Below are positions 11,093 to 21,490 of a stretch of 64,000 nucleotides of DNA, piece by piece. The translations under genes were made by a program, and so were the position numbers. Position 1 is the stretch's first letter; every line of letters starts with the position of its first letter. Source of the stretch: Protula sp. h YS-2021 (lineage: Eukaryota; Annelida; Polychaeta; Sabellida; Serpulidae); the NCBI GenBank assembly GCA_949752745.1, contig OX457031.1, positions 24,628,081 through 24,692,080 on the forward strand, read 5' to 3'. The notes under the pieces were generated by a model. It saw only the letters and a list, made by a program, of their open reading frames with translations. It had not been told where the DNA came from and made no database searches.

Positions 11093-12210
11093 TGTACCAC
11101 AGATCATTCGATAAGGATATGCTCAGCTCTATGCCAATAAATGAAGGGAACCCACAGAGAGATGACGTCACGTAAAGCCCCCCCCCCCCCCCCATTCGCT
11201 CCTCCTTGCTCTCTGTCCGTTACCACCCGCCCACTCAAAACGAATTTTCCGGCATAGGTTCAATAACCCTTTGCATATTGTGTATTTCTTACTATTTCCT
11301 ATTACTACTGATAAAGTGTATGGAAACGGCCGCCCCCTCCCACCCCCCCCCCCCCCACCATCCCCCTTTATAAAACCCTCGGCATAGCATCCCAGCAATC
11401 AAGAAGCGAGGTTTGGTCAAATCGCGCCCTGTGACAACTCTGCAGGAAATTGGATAACTGAAAGTACTTTATGGGAATATTTCAGAGTCGAAATGTTCCG
11501 TTTCCATGCATGCAATTTGAACACGAACTCTTGTCAACTTTGATCAATTATCTGTTCTATGAATGAACAATGAATGGCCCAACTTCATCAAAATATGTCA
11601 TTTTTTTTCTATTATCTTTTCCTTTTTTTCTCTCAAAAACATGCAGCAGTTTAGCGCCACTGAAACTCAGTGAAATCTCTAGGGAAACTTTTCTGCAATG
11701 TAAGGTTAGACTGGGGAAATTAAAGAAGCCAACAATTAACAACAAACATGTTTTCACGTGACAGCGATGCATAACAGAAAAACTGTAAAGACTGAAATTT
11801 ACGCGAATGGACATTTTTTTTCGCGACCTGCTGTTGACGGGCATTTTCGCGAATAAACAATTTCGCGATTACCTATGCTGTGAATATCAAATACACACTA
11901 GTGACAGCAATTTTTACGCCGGAAGTTATTTTCGCGTATTGTGATTTTCCTGATATCGCTATGTCCTTCGGATCATTTTAAAACGGCCAAGGCGTAATCG
12001 ATCCGTGTTTATTCATGTTGCGGAACATAACCCGTAGAAGAAATTTACAGCGCAACCCTGACTACACATGTAGTGGCAATGCTCCTACGTGTTACGGCTA
12101 ACGGTGCACTGTGTGCTGCTGCTCTGCAGGGAAGGCGAACGCTACTCCATGAGCCCCGTGTATCGTGATAGGACACACCGTGTTCTGCCCCTGTAATGAA
12201 GCGCCCCCGT
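11093..12210. other. Intergenic with TTCGCG-rich patch
   Basis: C16 at 11178-11193 and C14 at 11343-11356. From 11793 to 11945 the hexamer TTCGCG or its shifted form recurs about five times (for example TTTTCGCGAATAAACAATTT); this looks like a decayed MITE but has no clear ends. No gene seen. Confidence 0.55.
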
Positions 12211-12718
12211 CGTTCTATGTGTTCTGTCGTGTCAAGGCACACAGGTTCTCTGGGCCCTACTGTTCTGTGGTGAAGGCGTCCGTCATTCTATGTGCTCTGT
12301 CGTGTCAAGGCCCACAGGTTCTCTGGGCCCTACTGTTCTAAGGTGGAGGGACTCGTCATTCTATGTGTTCTGTCGCGTTATGGCTCACAAGCGCTCTGGG
12401 CCCTACTGTTCTAAGCTAGAGGGGCTCGTCATTCTATGTGTTCTGTCGCGTTATGGGTCACAAGCGCTCTGGGCCCTACTGTTCTAAGGTGGAGGGGCTC
12501 GTCATTCTATGTGTTCTGTCGCGTTATGGCTCACAAGCGCTCTGGGCCCTACTGTTCTAAGGTGGAGGGGCTCGTCATTCTATGTGTTCTGTCGCGTTAT
12601 GGCTCACAAGCGCTCTGGGCCCTACTGTTCTAAGGTGGAGGGGCTCGTCATTCTATGTGTTCTGTCGTGTCAAGGCCCAGTGCTCTGTGCGCCACTGTTC
12701 TGTGGTGAAGGCGTCCGT
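12211..12718. repeat. 73-bp tandem satellite, 7 copies
   Basis: Copies start at 12211, 12284, 12357, 12430, 12503, 12576 and 12649, exactly 73 bases apart; the last is 70 bases. Each begins with a version of CATTCTATGTGTTCTGTCG and contains CTCTGGGCCCTACTGTTCT. Copies 3-6 are nearly identical, while the first two and the last carry a variant (GTGTCAAGGC in place of GCGTTATGGC). This is the usual picture of homogenised middle units and divergent edges. It is GC-richer than its surroundings. Overlapping short ORFs across it are artefacts of the 73-base period. Confidence 0.95.
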
Positions 12719-12962
12719 CATTCTATGACCTCTATGGTGATTACAGTCTCATGGTGTTATCTGCTCTGCGGTTATGGTGTCAAGACATTGTAGCCTCATC
12801 AGTGAACGGAGTGACCCACCCATGGCATAAGACGCTCTGTTCGGCTGAGGCCTCCTGTAATGACAGTATGTCAAATATGCTGCCTGCTCTACACAGTACT
12901 TATCCACCAGCAGGGCCCTCTGGTGCCCTCTTCTCCGCACTAGAGCAGTGCGCATAGCCCAC
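12719..12962. other. Spacer between the 73-bp satellite and element 1
   Basis: No gene. A GC-richer stretch with several TCTGCTCT/GCTCTG-like motifs that may be a highly diverged continuation of the satellite. Confidence 0.5.
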
Positions 12963-13523
12963 ATATTCCCCACAGGCCCCCCATCAGTTAAACACGGCCA
13001 TCAAATAGTCAATCAAGAGCTCAAATTTTCCAAGTCCATTTGGTTCATTTTTCTTGGACGAACCTGGCCCATTTACAATACCGATCCTTGTTGGTGCCCA
13101 TAGAAGCTACATACCAAGTTTCATTAAAATCTCTGTTCTTGAGATATCGTGTTAACAAAGTCATTCCGATGCTGAATAATTTCCAGGATTTGGTAAATTT
13201 CAAAGTCCATTTGGTTCATTTTTCCTTACGCCAACCTAAACCATTTACGATACCGATCCTTGTTAGTGCCCATAGAAGCTACATACCAAGTTTTACCTGC
13301 AGTTGTGCTTGAGATATCGTGTTAACAATAGTCAATCAAGAGCTGAAATTTTCTAAGTCCAGCTTGTGCATTTTCCTTGGACGAACCTGGCCCATTTACA
13401 GTACTGGTCTGTGTTTGTTCCCATAGAAGCTACTTTTTAAGTTATCGTGTTAACAAGCTGTTGATGACAGACCGACAGACCGACACACCGTCGATCGCAT
13501 ATATTCCCCACCTGTGGGGAATA
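12963..13523 (+). mobile_element. Helentron-like / pearl-like tandem-repeat element 1
   Basis: The left end carries the 11-bp arm ATATTCCCCAC (12963-12973). About 2.7 copies of a 150-172-bp core repeat follow, each with CCCATAGAAGCTAC and, in the fuller copies, GAGATATCGTGTTAACAA. Next is a GACC/GACA microsatellite ending in GACACACC (13466-13489). The right end repeats the same arm (13501-13511) inside a terminal hairpin, TATTCCCCAC / GTGGGGAATA with a 2-base loop (13502-13523). Known: non-autonomous Helitron/Helentron elements and bivalve pearl elements have tandem cores, a tetranucleotide tract and a 3' hairpin. It has no coding capacity. Boundaries are inferred from the arms. Confidence 0.65.
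13502..13523. repeat. Terminal hairpin of element 1
   Basis: A perfect 10-bp stem TATTCCCCAC / GTGGGGAATA around the 2-base loop CT. It sits at the right border of the tandem-repeat element, as the 3' terminal hairpin does in Helitron-like transposons. A bacterial-type terminator reading is not appropriate here. Confidence 0.8.
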
Positions 13524-16500
13524 AAAGAAAGTAATGAGAAGTGAAGTTACTTTTTTTAATATTATACTCCAAAAAGACGTCAGCAATTTATAAACAAGGA
13601 CATTTTGTGCGACAATCCAAGTCACTACTTGTCTGCTAATTGCAAGTATTTTCGAAAACAAACAAAAAACAATGGTACGCTGGAAGCCTTTACTGTGGCT
13701 TCAGAATAGAAACCTGGCCAACTGTTTTCTTCAAGCCGAAAGAAATCCTCGCAATTCCAGGTATTAAACTACAGTAAACCTTTTCATAATGAGCGAGAAT
13801 TTCTAAGAAAGGGCAGAAATCGTATAGCAATGGCTCTGCTCACAAATAGGAGGTGTTCACCTGACCGAGGTAGTACTGTGGTTTATAAGTCACTGCCAAA
13901 AACTCTACAGATATCGCAAAAAAATAGACACTTCTCTTAGCCAATTTTGTCGAGCCAACTATGTTACATCTCGCTATATTTTCTTCTGGCAGGGCACTGT
14001 GATACAAGCTACCAGCGTTACATTTGGCATCTAATACACTATACGTAGTATTATGTATATCAATGACAGTTACGCTGTAAATTTAACAATATTTGCCGGT
14101 TGTGTTTGTCGTCTATCCTCTATGAAATATACACAAGTTTATCCGACCTGCTCTCCTTCCTCACCCCTCCCTCCAACATACGAAATACTACGTCGAATGC
14201 CAAGATCACATCAAACAAACGTATAGTAGACAATAAAAACGAGCACTACATTTTCCTTTGTGGAATTGTCGCACAAAGATGGCCAAATTAACATAAAAAA
14301 AGGTGGTTCCAGACCATAAGTAAAGGACGAAGAAAAAAAATACATATTGTATTGTAGATAATTACACAGAAGGGCAATATTCATGGCATAAGCGTTACCT
14401 AATGTCTCTTAATACCCATAAATGTCGTCGTTTTCTCCTCTCGGCCAAGGAGATCTCAATTTTGCTTAATGTTCAATTCCCTGCCAATAGTGTTAATGAA
14501 GGTCGGGCAACTTCTCACCTATCGAGCGGCGTATCTAATGGCTTCAGTCTTCTGCTCTGCCACAGTTTGGGATAGATAATTTTTTTTCCGCCACAAAATC
14601 TGCCCTGGTCCCTTAAAATAACTCAATAATAAATACTGAAATTAACGACAATCATAGAGTTAACTGGGAGTTCAGTTAATGGTTGAATACAGGCAAAACG
14701 CATGTACCCAATGCTCAATAAAGCCGGGTCACCACCCCAAGGAATCTCTAATGGTCGTTCACTGCTTCAAATATACCACTGTGGATAATTTTTTACTGGC
14801 AAAAATTACGCGTGAATGATATTACGTCACAACGCAAGTGGTACACAAGCCGTTATTCAAATAATCCTTGCCCAGATACCACCGAATTAACAATGAGAAC
14901 ACTGAAAATCATTCTCACAATAGCATCAACCAAATAACGTGAAATGATGCTTTGCTTTTGGTACATTTCTTTAAGATTGTTCTGTAATTGATCTCAGTCT
15001 ACTGGTGCATGCATACCCTGCCCCTTCACCCCCACCCCACCCCCCTCTCCCGAGTGCATGCTCACGTGTGCATTCCACCTAAAACTCAGCACCACCATCC
15101 TATTCAATATGCACCATCTCGTTTTTTTTTTTTTTCAATTCCTCATTTTGCCCACATCAGACACCGCAAAACAACATCAAATCGCTAACACGGACCAAAT
15201 CGCTAACACCGAACAAATCGCTGACACGGAGTTTACATATTTCGACTCAAGAATGACACCCAACTCCACCAGGAAAAAGTTTCTGACAGGCCACAGGGCT
15301 TGGTGACAGCCGAAGACCATATATGAATATTGCACATTTCCGTAGAATTTCCAAGGGTCAGAATGCTCAGTGACTGCGTACAAAAAAAATGAATGTCCAA
15401 TGTAGCATGTCTGTAATAAATATAGCAAAAAAAAAATCGAGCAAAATTTGGCAATCTCATCGTCACACACAAACAGACAGAAATAAATTGCGCTGAAAAT
15501 GTGTAGAAGCGGTGATTGGAAAAATGTGAATGACTGACGCACCGACTGCTAAAATGCATTGATTTCTCCTCAGTTAGTCATTTGTCACGAATATGCAATA
15601 TCGCTTTCACATTCTTACATTCTGCACACCTTGATGCTTCGTGACAACAGAATACCTCACAAAACACGCAGATTTTTTTTCTAATTTCAACTAAAACATA
15701 ATGCCGCTGATTTTGGTGTGGCTTTGTAGTTGATGTAGCAGACGACAGCAGCAGTATGATAACGAGGCTACACTGCACATGCGCAGTGACCACAACATGA
15801 CAACAGCAGTGTGAGCAACACTGGATTCGAAGGCCATAACTTACTGTTGGGATAGAGAGCTGATATATAAGTCACCGTTCCTGAAGCAGAATTTAGACTG
15901 TTTCTAGCCTGAATGTCACACTATTTTTTGAGGTGTCCGTGCTTTTTACATGACCCATTTTCTGACCGTTTTCGGGGACACAGACTGGCGCTTACGCCGT
16001 AACCACCCTCAAACAGGGCGCGGTGTAGGTGTGCATACCCCTCGAAAAAAAACCTCACATTTTCTCTGCCCATTGAAAAATGATCCATCCGTGTTTTCCT
16101 GCAGATTTCAGTCCGTTCTGAAACAGACTAACGTTGCATAGTGTCTTCTTTTTGTTGATGACACAAAAACATCTAAATCCGTGTTTCCTTGAGACATTCT
16201 TACCCCTAATCACGAGATGTCCGTTGATCATGTGCAGTCTCCTGTGTGAGCCCCCCCCCCCCGCCCGCCCCACCCCTCCCCCTCCCTCCCTCCCATACCC
16301 ATCCACACTTTTGACCGGAGTATAAGTTCTACAGTAGAAATAAAGCATGTCAGCTGACATGCGCAGTGATGTGGGCTGTGTGGCGGAGCGTCGAGGAACT
16401 TCTAGTTGTGGAGAACGTTTCGTAGATAAGACTGTGCTCCTACGTATCAGAAGTCTATCCGGTCTATCTGACATGTTTACATCAGCTTTCTAGTCTTATT

Positions 16501-17079
16501 GGCATAAGCTAGGGTATGATAAAGGACACAAGTCTACACGATTAAATTTGTCTTCAGTGTCCTGTGCAGAATAATAAAAAGTAACAAGGACAAAAAAAAA
16601 AACGTTAAAAAATACAGGAGAAAAAGATGCTATACATTAATTGCGTACGTGTATGAAGATTGATTGAGGGTATCAGGCACGTCTCTTATGGAGAAAAAGG
16701 TGCATTGCAAAATAACAACAAAGAGAATTGTCCAGATTCTGATCACCGACAACAAGCATATTTTTAATCCCGTTGCCATTTGTTAAAAAACAAGAGCGTA
16801 CCGATATGAATCATCAATAACACGCTTACATGTAATTTCTAAAATCGCCAGATCAATCCCACGCAAGATTTGCTGATTAGAAGTTATTAAGAACTCAACC
16901 AATCAACTGTTTTTTTGTTTTTTTTTCTCAAACCCCTTTCATTTTTGGAGAACATTTTGCTTGAAATCAGCTCTGCTTTTCTGTGAACGTGCCACATCTA
17001 ATCTATGATAGAGTTACCGAAAAAAAAGTTAAAACGGCAAATAAAGGCAACGCTTCGCAGTAAGCAAGACTCAAATAAC
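13524..17079. other. Intergenic, no gene seen
   Basis: Holds a TA-preceded CAGTAAACC (13772) resembling a MITE end, a T13 run near 15124-15135, the 18-bp repeat at 15178, and a C12 tract at 16251 in a C/T-rich patch. Opposite-strand ORFs at 15177-15559 and 16055-16474 have no recognisable motif. Confidence 0.6.
15178..15231. repeat. 18-bp tandem repeat, 3 copies
   Basis: CAAATCGCTAACACGGAC and two near copies at 15178, 15196 and 15214, differing at one to three positions each. Confidence 0.9.
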
Positions 17080-17105
17080 AGCCGGAAGTGATGTCACATC
17101 CGGCT
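17080..17105. promoter_or_regulatory. ETS/CRE-like composite palindrome
   Basis: AGCCGGA and TCCGGCT (7-bp inverted arms) enclose AGTGATGTCACA. The strand reads CCGGAAGTGATGTCAC, one base from the composite ETS/CRE promoter motif CCGGAAGTGACGTCAC known from animal housekeeping promoters; C to T at the CpG would explain the difference. No gene is recognised on either side. Confidence 0.25.
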
Positions 17106-17384
17106 CCGCCAAATTAGATCTGTGAAAAGTCATAATGCATGACCCTGTACTGGCAACAGTAGACATTTTATTGATCTGAAACTCAATCCAAAGCCAGAAC
17201 GTTTGGATGACCAATGAGCCATACTACACTACTTTAAATTTAATTTTAATTTAAAGAAAAACAACAACAAGAATGGCCACATGGCAGCCACAATTGATAT
17301 TGCATCGATTCCGGTTTAGGATGGTTTTTTTTTTTAAATTTTGCCACGATCTTTCAGGACTTGTGGTGATAACCGGAGCAAGAC

Positions 17385-17418
17385 AGACAGACAGGCAGAC
17401 AGACAGACAGACGGACAT
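17385..17418. repeat. AGAC/GGAC tetranucleotide tract
   Basis: A run of CAGA/CAGG units ending GACGGACATC. Similar tetranucleotide tracts end the two Helentron-like elements, but no terminal hairpin or tandem core is visible here, so it may be a plain microsatellite or a decayed element tail. Confidence 0.8.
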
Positions 17419-18188
17419 CTGTTTAATATGAAAGCCTTTGGCACATTATTGCAACGGTTACGGCAAATCACAAACTATAAGATTTTTTTTCCAGGTATTT
17501 TTCGTTTTGGCAACTGTTTTTGTTTCGTTGCTGTTAGATAGAAAGGGCACAGTTACTACCCCAGCCTCAATATTATAGCCAATAGAATTCGTCGTTCGAA
17601 ATTCTATTTCAATCTTTCACAAAGTCGGACTGCGGTAACTCAGCAGCTGGGTCAGGAGAAGGTCGCTATACGATATTGCTCATAACAGAAAAAGATAAAA
17701 ATTATATTTAGGCGTGCTCTGCAGGCACCGTACTGTGTTTATGAAACTCAACTCGAAATCATGCTAAGCCAATTCAGATAAGGTGAAATAGTATCATCAT
17801 AAGGCATACCACTATCTGACGAGATATGTTACGAATCCGTATATCAAGTACTCACTTCTATCACTTTTCCTGAACACAACAAGTGCCTGAATTCAACACA
17901 GATTTCCCCCCATACCCATAACATCTTGGAGGAGAGCTCTTTCTTAAGTCTTCGTATATTACACGAGGTATTACGTTGCCAGACATAGAAATAAACCCTG
18001 CTTATCGGAGGCCAGCTAACAGCATACTGGATTGTAGTAATTTGGGAACATGATTAACTTCAGGGATTCAGAAATATGATAAATTTTACCAATATACTAA
18101 AAGTGAGACACGTCATTCCTAAAGCTATGTTTAATTCTGAATCGTGTTTTCGAAGTTAAAATTTTCAAAAAACAAACGAACAAACAAA

Positions 18189-18219
18189 CAAGAAGTAAAC
18201 TGAGAAGGTTTACTTCTTG
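18189..18219. repeat. Perfect 12-bp stem-loop
   Basis: CAAGAAGTAAAC, a 7-base loop, then GTTTACTTCTTG, with no mismatch. No element boundary or RNA gene is visible around it. Confidence 0.85.
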
Positions 18220-19988
18220 CAGAAGGTCTCCAATGACTCAAGCCTTTTGTTTCAAGGCACCTTATTTTTCTTATGGGTTGATCTCATTCTCCAGTGATGC
18301 CCTCCCTACTGCTTTAATTAAAGCATTCTATGCATTTAGGCATCTTTTTTTCAATAAAGAATGAATAAAACAACAACAATAACCAGCAAATTTCACGTTG
18401 CTTTGCTCGGGTCTCAGATATTTATAGAAACAGGTACAACACCCATTACTGAGAGGGCAAACTCAACTGTTAGGTTTAATTTCACAATTCAATTTCGAAA
18501 TTCACAGAACTGCTGTTCTCTGAATGAAGCCTGCCAGCCAAAAGGAAGTTTACCAAGGTTTAACTTTACACAATTTTAGAATTTCTCATCATATTAGAGG
18601 TCCGTTTCAATTTGATATAGAAAAAAAAAAACGAAACGCGCAACAAGCAATGACCTGTGAAAACAGGCAGTCCGTTCAGTTATAGTTATAAGTATCGAAT
18701 AGAACGAGACCAGTTGACATCTTTATCACAACAAAAACAATTTATTTTTCTGAATTTCTGACTTTATTTTTTTCCATTTGAACAACGTCCTGTTATTTCC
18801 TACAAAAGCCTTTGTCTGGAGAGTATTGGTTAAGCGTTTGTGAGATTCTTGTATAGATAGCGCGATACGTTGTGGCGAAGCCTTATCTATCTTCTTTTAA
18901 GATAGCACGTGTATTCTAAACTCCACACGTTGATGACACATGAAGATAATACTTTTTTCTTAACGAAATAACGCAGGCATCGATGACGTATCAATAATGT
19001 ATCAATACGGTAATCACATGCCCGTGACTGTCAATTAATGACAATATGACAGGTCAAAGGGCATTCAAAAGCCAATCAATTGTGGCACGATAATCAATAC
19101 GAAATGCGTATTTCTGGATAACTTAGCTCCGACTTGTCAATCAATAACCGATGTCAGACCCGATCAGTAAACAAAGACACAGTAATCAATCCCGACGGCT
19201 ACACCATGATGTTTTGGCTCGGTATTAGTCGCCTTGCCATTCGTGATATTTGGTGATAGTGAAGTTAAATTATTATTATCAAATCGCAAGAGTAATTTTT
19301 TTCGAAGAAGTAGCCACCGTTTCGCTAAGCTCAGCCTTCTTCTCGCACCCTCCCCCCTTCCCCCACCCAAATCCCCGCCCAATTCCCTAGAGAACCACAG
19401 TTAAAGAACATGAGGAAAGGCACTGCGTTAAAAGTAGCGGAAAAAGTAAGTAGGTTGGGAGAAAAGGTTCCGTCTCGTTCTTCTCTGTGAATTCTACCTG
19501 AGGCTTTTTTCACCTCGTGCTGTGGGAAAGTTGCAGGGACAGATAAAGACCTCTTTGAAATTCCCATTCTGAAAAACGATAACATTTTTTTGTTATCTCC
19601 TCCAGCATTTGACTGGCATAAGTATTGTAGTAACAAGGAAAACACACCAATGCATATCAATGTCACAACTTGACATTTGGAACAATGTCATTAACTTAGC
19701 CGCATATACAACTGCTTTTTTTTCTTGGGGCAAACGGCAGACACTTTCTATACTCTACCGCAAGAAAAAAAATCTGATGTCACTATCATTCCTGTCATTG
19801 CTTATACACAAAAATCCACCCAAGGATCATCAAGCCATTGGTTTTGCCCGGGCACGAATTATAGACCTTTCACGATAATTCACCATAACGACAGATGAAA
19901 CAGGACTTAAAAGTCAGCCGTACATTTTAAGGGGTATCCGCTCCACTAACCTAGCAAAGTGAGCGACGAACGGATAAATTACGGGACC

Positions 19989-20028
19989 AGAAGAAGAAGA
20001 AGAAGAAGAAGAAGAAGAAGAAGAAGAA

Positions 20029-20060
<32 letters not shown>

Positions 20061-20064
20061 AGAA
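19989..20064. repeat. GAA/AGA microsatellite, about 25 units
   Basis: A 76-base purine tract of AGA units with a single interruption (AGG near 20050). Long GAA tracts can form triplex DNA and are unstable. The poly-arginine frame across it is an artefact. Confidence 0.95.
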
Positions 20065-20221
20065 TGCGAGAGGTTTCAAATTCAGTTTATACTACTGATT
20101 TATCGCACTGCTATATATATTTTTCTTTTTTCTTTTTACTATAATATGTTTTTACCATAATTTATACAATTTTATCCTGTTGAATATTGAGAGACATCCG
20201 GTCCCCCTTTTCCTTGCACAA

Positions 20222-20497
20222 ATGGGGACCGGAGCTAAATCGGGAGGACACCGCCTCCCAGTGGATAAGTTTCTTAAAGCGCTTTTCAGTTCAGTTTCAA
20301 CCCGCGCTTCCGGAGAGAATGTACAACTCCCTTCCGAACTTCAGGAATCGCTGATTCTACACAAGAACGTATTCATATTAACGATTCTTCTACTTGTATT
20401 ACTTTTTGCCATGGGCACTATGATATTAATCCAAACTTCGCCAAATATTCCGATGGCCCTCCATGCCACCTGTTTTGTGGGCGCAAAAGTTAACTAG
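20222..20497 (+). CDS. Unrecognised small ORF with one hydrophobic helix, 91 aa
   Basis: Not recognised. Counting from the ATG at 20222 (G at +4), the frame has a basic N-terminus, an amphipathic stretch around 17-29, and a strong 21-residue hydrophobic segment (50-70, VFILTILLLVLLFAMG then TMILI). The frame extends 14 codons upstream to another ATG at 20180. It is locally less AT-rich than its flanks and lies between the GAA tract and the left arm of the Helentron-like element at 20530. There is no visible homology, and a 91-codon frame is not rare by chance, so the coding claim is weak. It could be a real micropeptide, one exon of a larger gene, or noise. Confidence 0.2.
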   Translation: MGTGAKSGGHRLPVDKFLKALFSSVSTRASGENVQLPSELQESLILHKNVFILTILLLVLLFAMGTMILIQTSPNIPMALHATCFVGAKVN

Positions 20498-20589
20498 ATT
20501 GGCCAGTGTTTTTGTTAAAACAAAAACGGATATGTCTCCCCCGCCACCAATCAGTCACGTGGAAAAAATTCCTGCTTAAAATACAACAT

Positions 20590-21235
20590 TGGCGAGCCCA
20601 AAAAATTTAAAAAAAATCGCCAAAAATACATTTTTACAGAAAATGAATGAAGAAAAACTTCACAGTAAACATTTCCACTACATATGGGTTCTTCTTGCCA
20701 TGTTTCAGCCTAATGGAACAAACTGTTTCGGAGATATCGCAACAATATGGCTCAAAAAGTAAAAATTCAAAAATTAAAAAAATCGCCAAAAATACATTTT
20801 CAATGGAAATGAAAAAAAACTTCGCAGTAAACATTTGCACTATAGGTGGGTTCTTCTTGCCACGTTTCAGCCTAATCCAACAAACCGTTTCGGAGATATC
20901 GCAACAATATGGCCAAAAAAGTTAAAAATAAAAAATTTAAAAATTCGCCAAAAATACATTTTCAGCGGAAATGAAGACAAACTTCGCAGTAAACATTTGC
21001 ACTATATGTGTGTTGTTCTTGCCAAGTTTCAGCCTAATCCAACAAACCGTTTCGGAGATATCGCAACAATATGGCCAAAAAAAGTTCAAATTCAAAAATT
21101 AAAAAATTCGCCAAAAATACATTTTTAGCGGAAATGAAAAAAAACTTCGCAGTAAACATTTGCACTATATGTGTGTTGTTCTTGCCACGTTTCAGCCTAA
21201 TCCAGCTGTTTTAGAGATATAGCCTGCCAAAGTGA
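20590..21235. repeat. 162-bp tandem core repeats of element 2
   Basis: The motif CAGTAAAC recurs at 20663, 20825, 20987 and 21150, giving spacings of 162, 162 and 163. Copies differ by point changes and small A-run length changes; the last is the most diverged. The period is close to the roughly 160-bp core units described for bivalve pearl elements (remembered). Confidence 0.9.
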
Positions 21236-21463
21236 AAAAAATGCGCGAAACCCCCCCCCCCCCCCCTTCAAAAATTTGCAAAAAATAGAATTTTTGAGGA
21301 AACGAAAAAAAAATAACACGGGCATCATCTAGACATGTACCCCAATACGTATGTATGTTTTGAAAAAAAATCGACTCATTAATTTCATAAGAACTCACTG
21401 CGGACAGACGGACGGACGGACGGACGGACAGACGGACGGACAGACGGACACACCAAATGCTAT

Positions 21464-21490
21464 ATATGTCTCCCTTAGGGGGAGACATAT
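21464..21490. repeat. Terminal hairpin of element 2
   Basis: A perfect 11-bp stem, ATATGTCTCCC (21464-21474) and GGGAGACATAT (21480-21490), with the 5-base loop TTAGG. The left stem arm is an exact direct repeat of 20530-20540 at the other end of the element. Confidence 0.85.

Larger units (their letters stand above)
17106..19988. other. Intergenic, no gene seen
   Basis: AT-rich, with the AGAC tract and the perfect stem-loop listed separately. A pyrimidine-rich block lies at 19345-19385. The frame at 19609-19878 is not recognised. Confidence 0.6.
20530..21490 (+). mobile_element. Helentron-like / pearl-like tandem-repeat element 2
   Basis: The left arm ATATGTCTCCC is at 20530-20540. About four copies of a 162-bp core follow (20590-21235), each with CAGTAAACATTTSCACTA, a TGCCAHGTTTCAGCC block, and GAGATATCGCAACAATATGG (degenerate in copy 4). 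A C16 run (21251-21266) and a GGAC/AGAC microsatellite ending in GACACACC (21401-21454) come next. The right end is a perfect 11-bp hairpin whose left arm is identical to the left-end arm. The plan matches element 1 at 12963-13523, although the core sequences differ outside short motifs. No transposase is encoded. Family assignment is inferred from architecture. Confidence 0.7.

Noticed and set aside
12290..12793. Overlapping 65-94 codon frames as a repeat protein
   Set aside because: They follow the 73-bp satellite period and shift frame each unit.
13502..13523. Rho-independent terminator
   Set aside because: Not a bacterial genome; the hairpin is the end of a mobile element and is not followed by a T run.
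19959..20144. Poly-arginine protein
   Set aside because: It is the translation of the GAA microsatellite.
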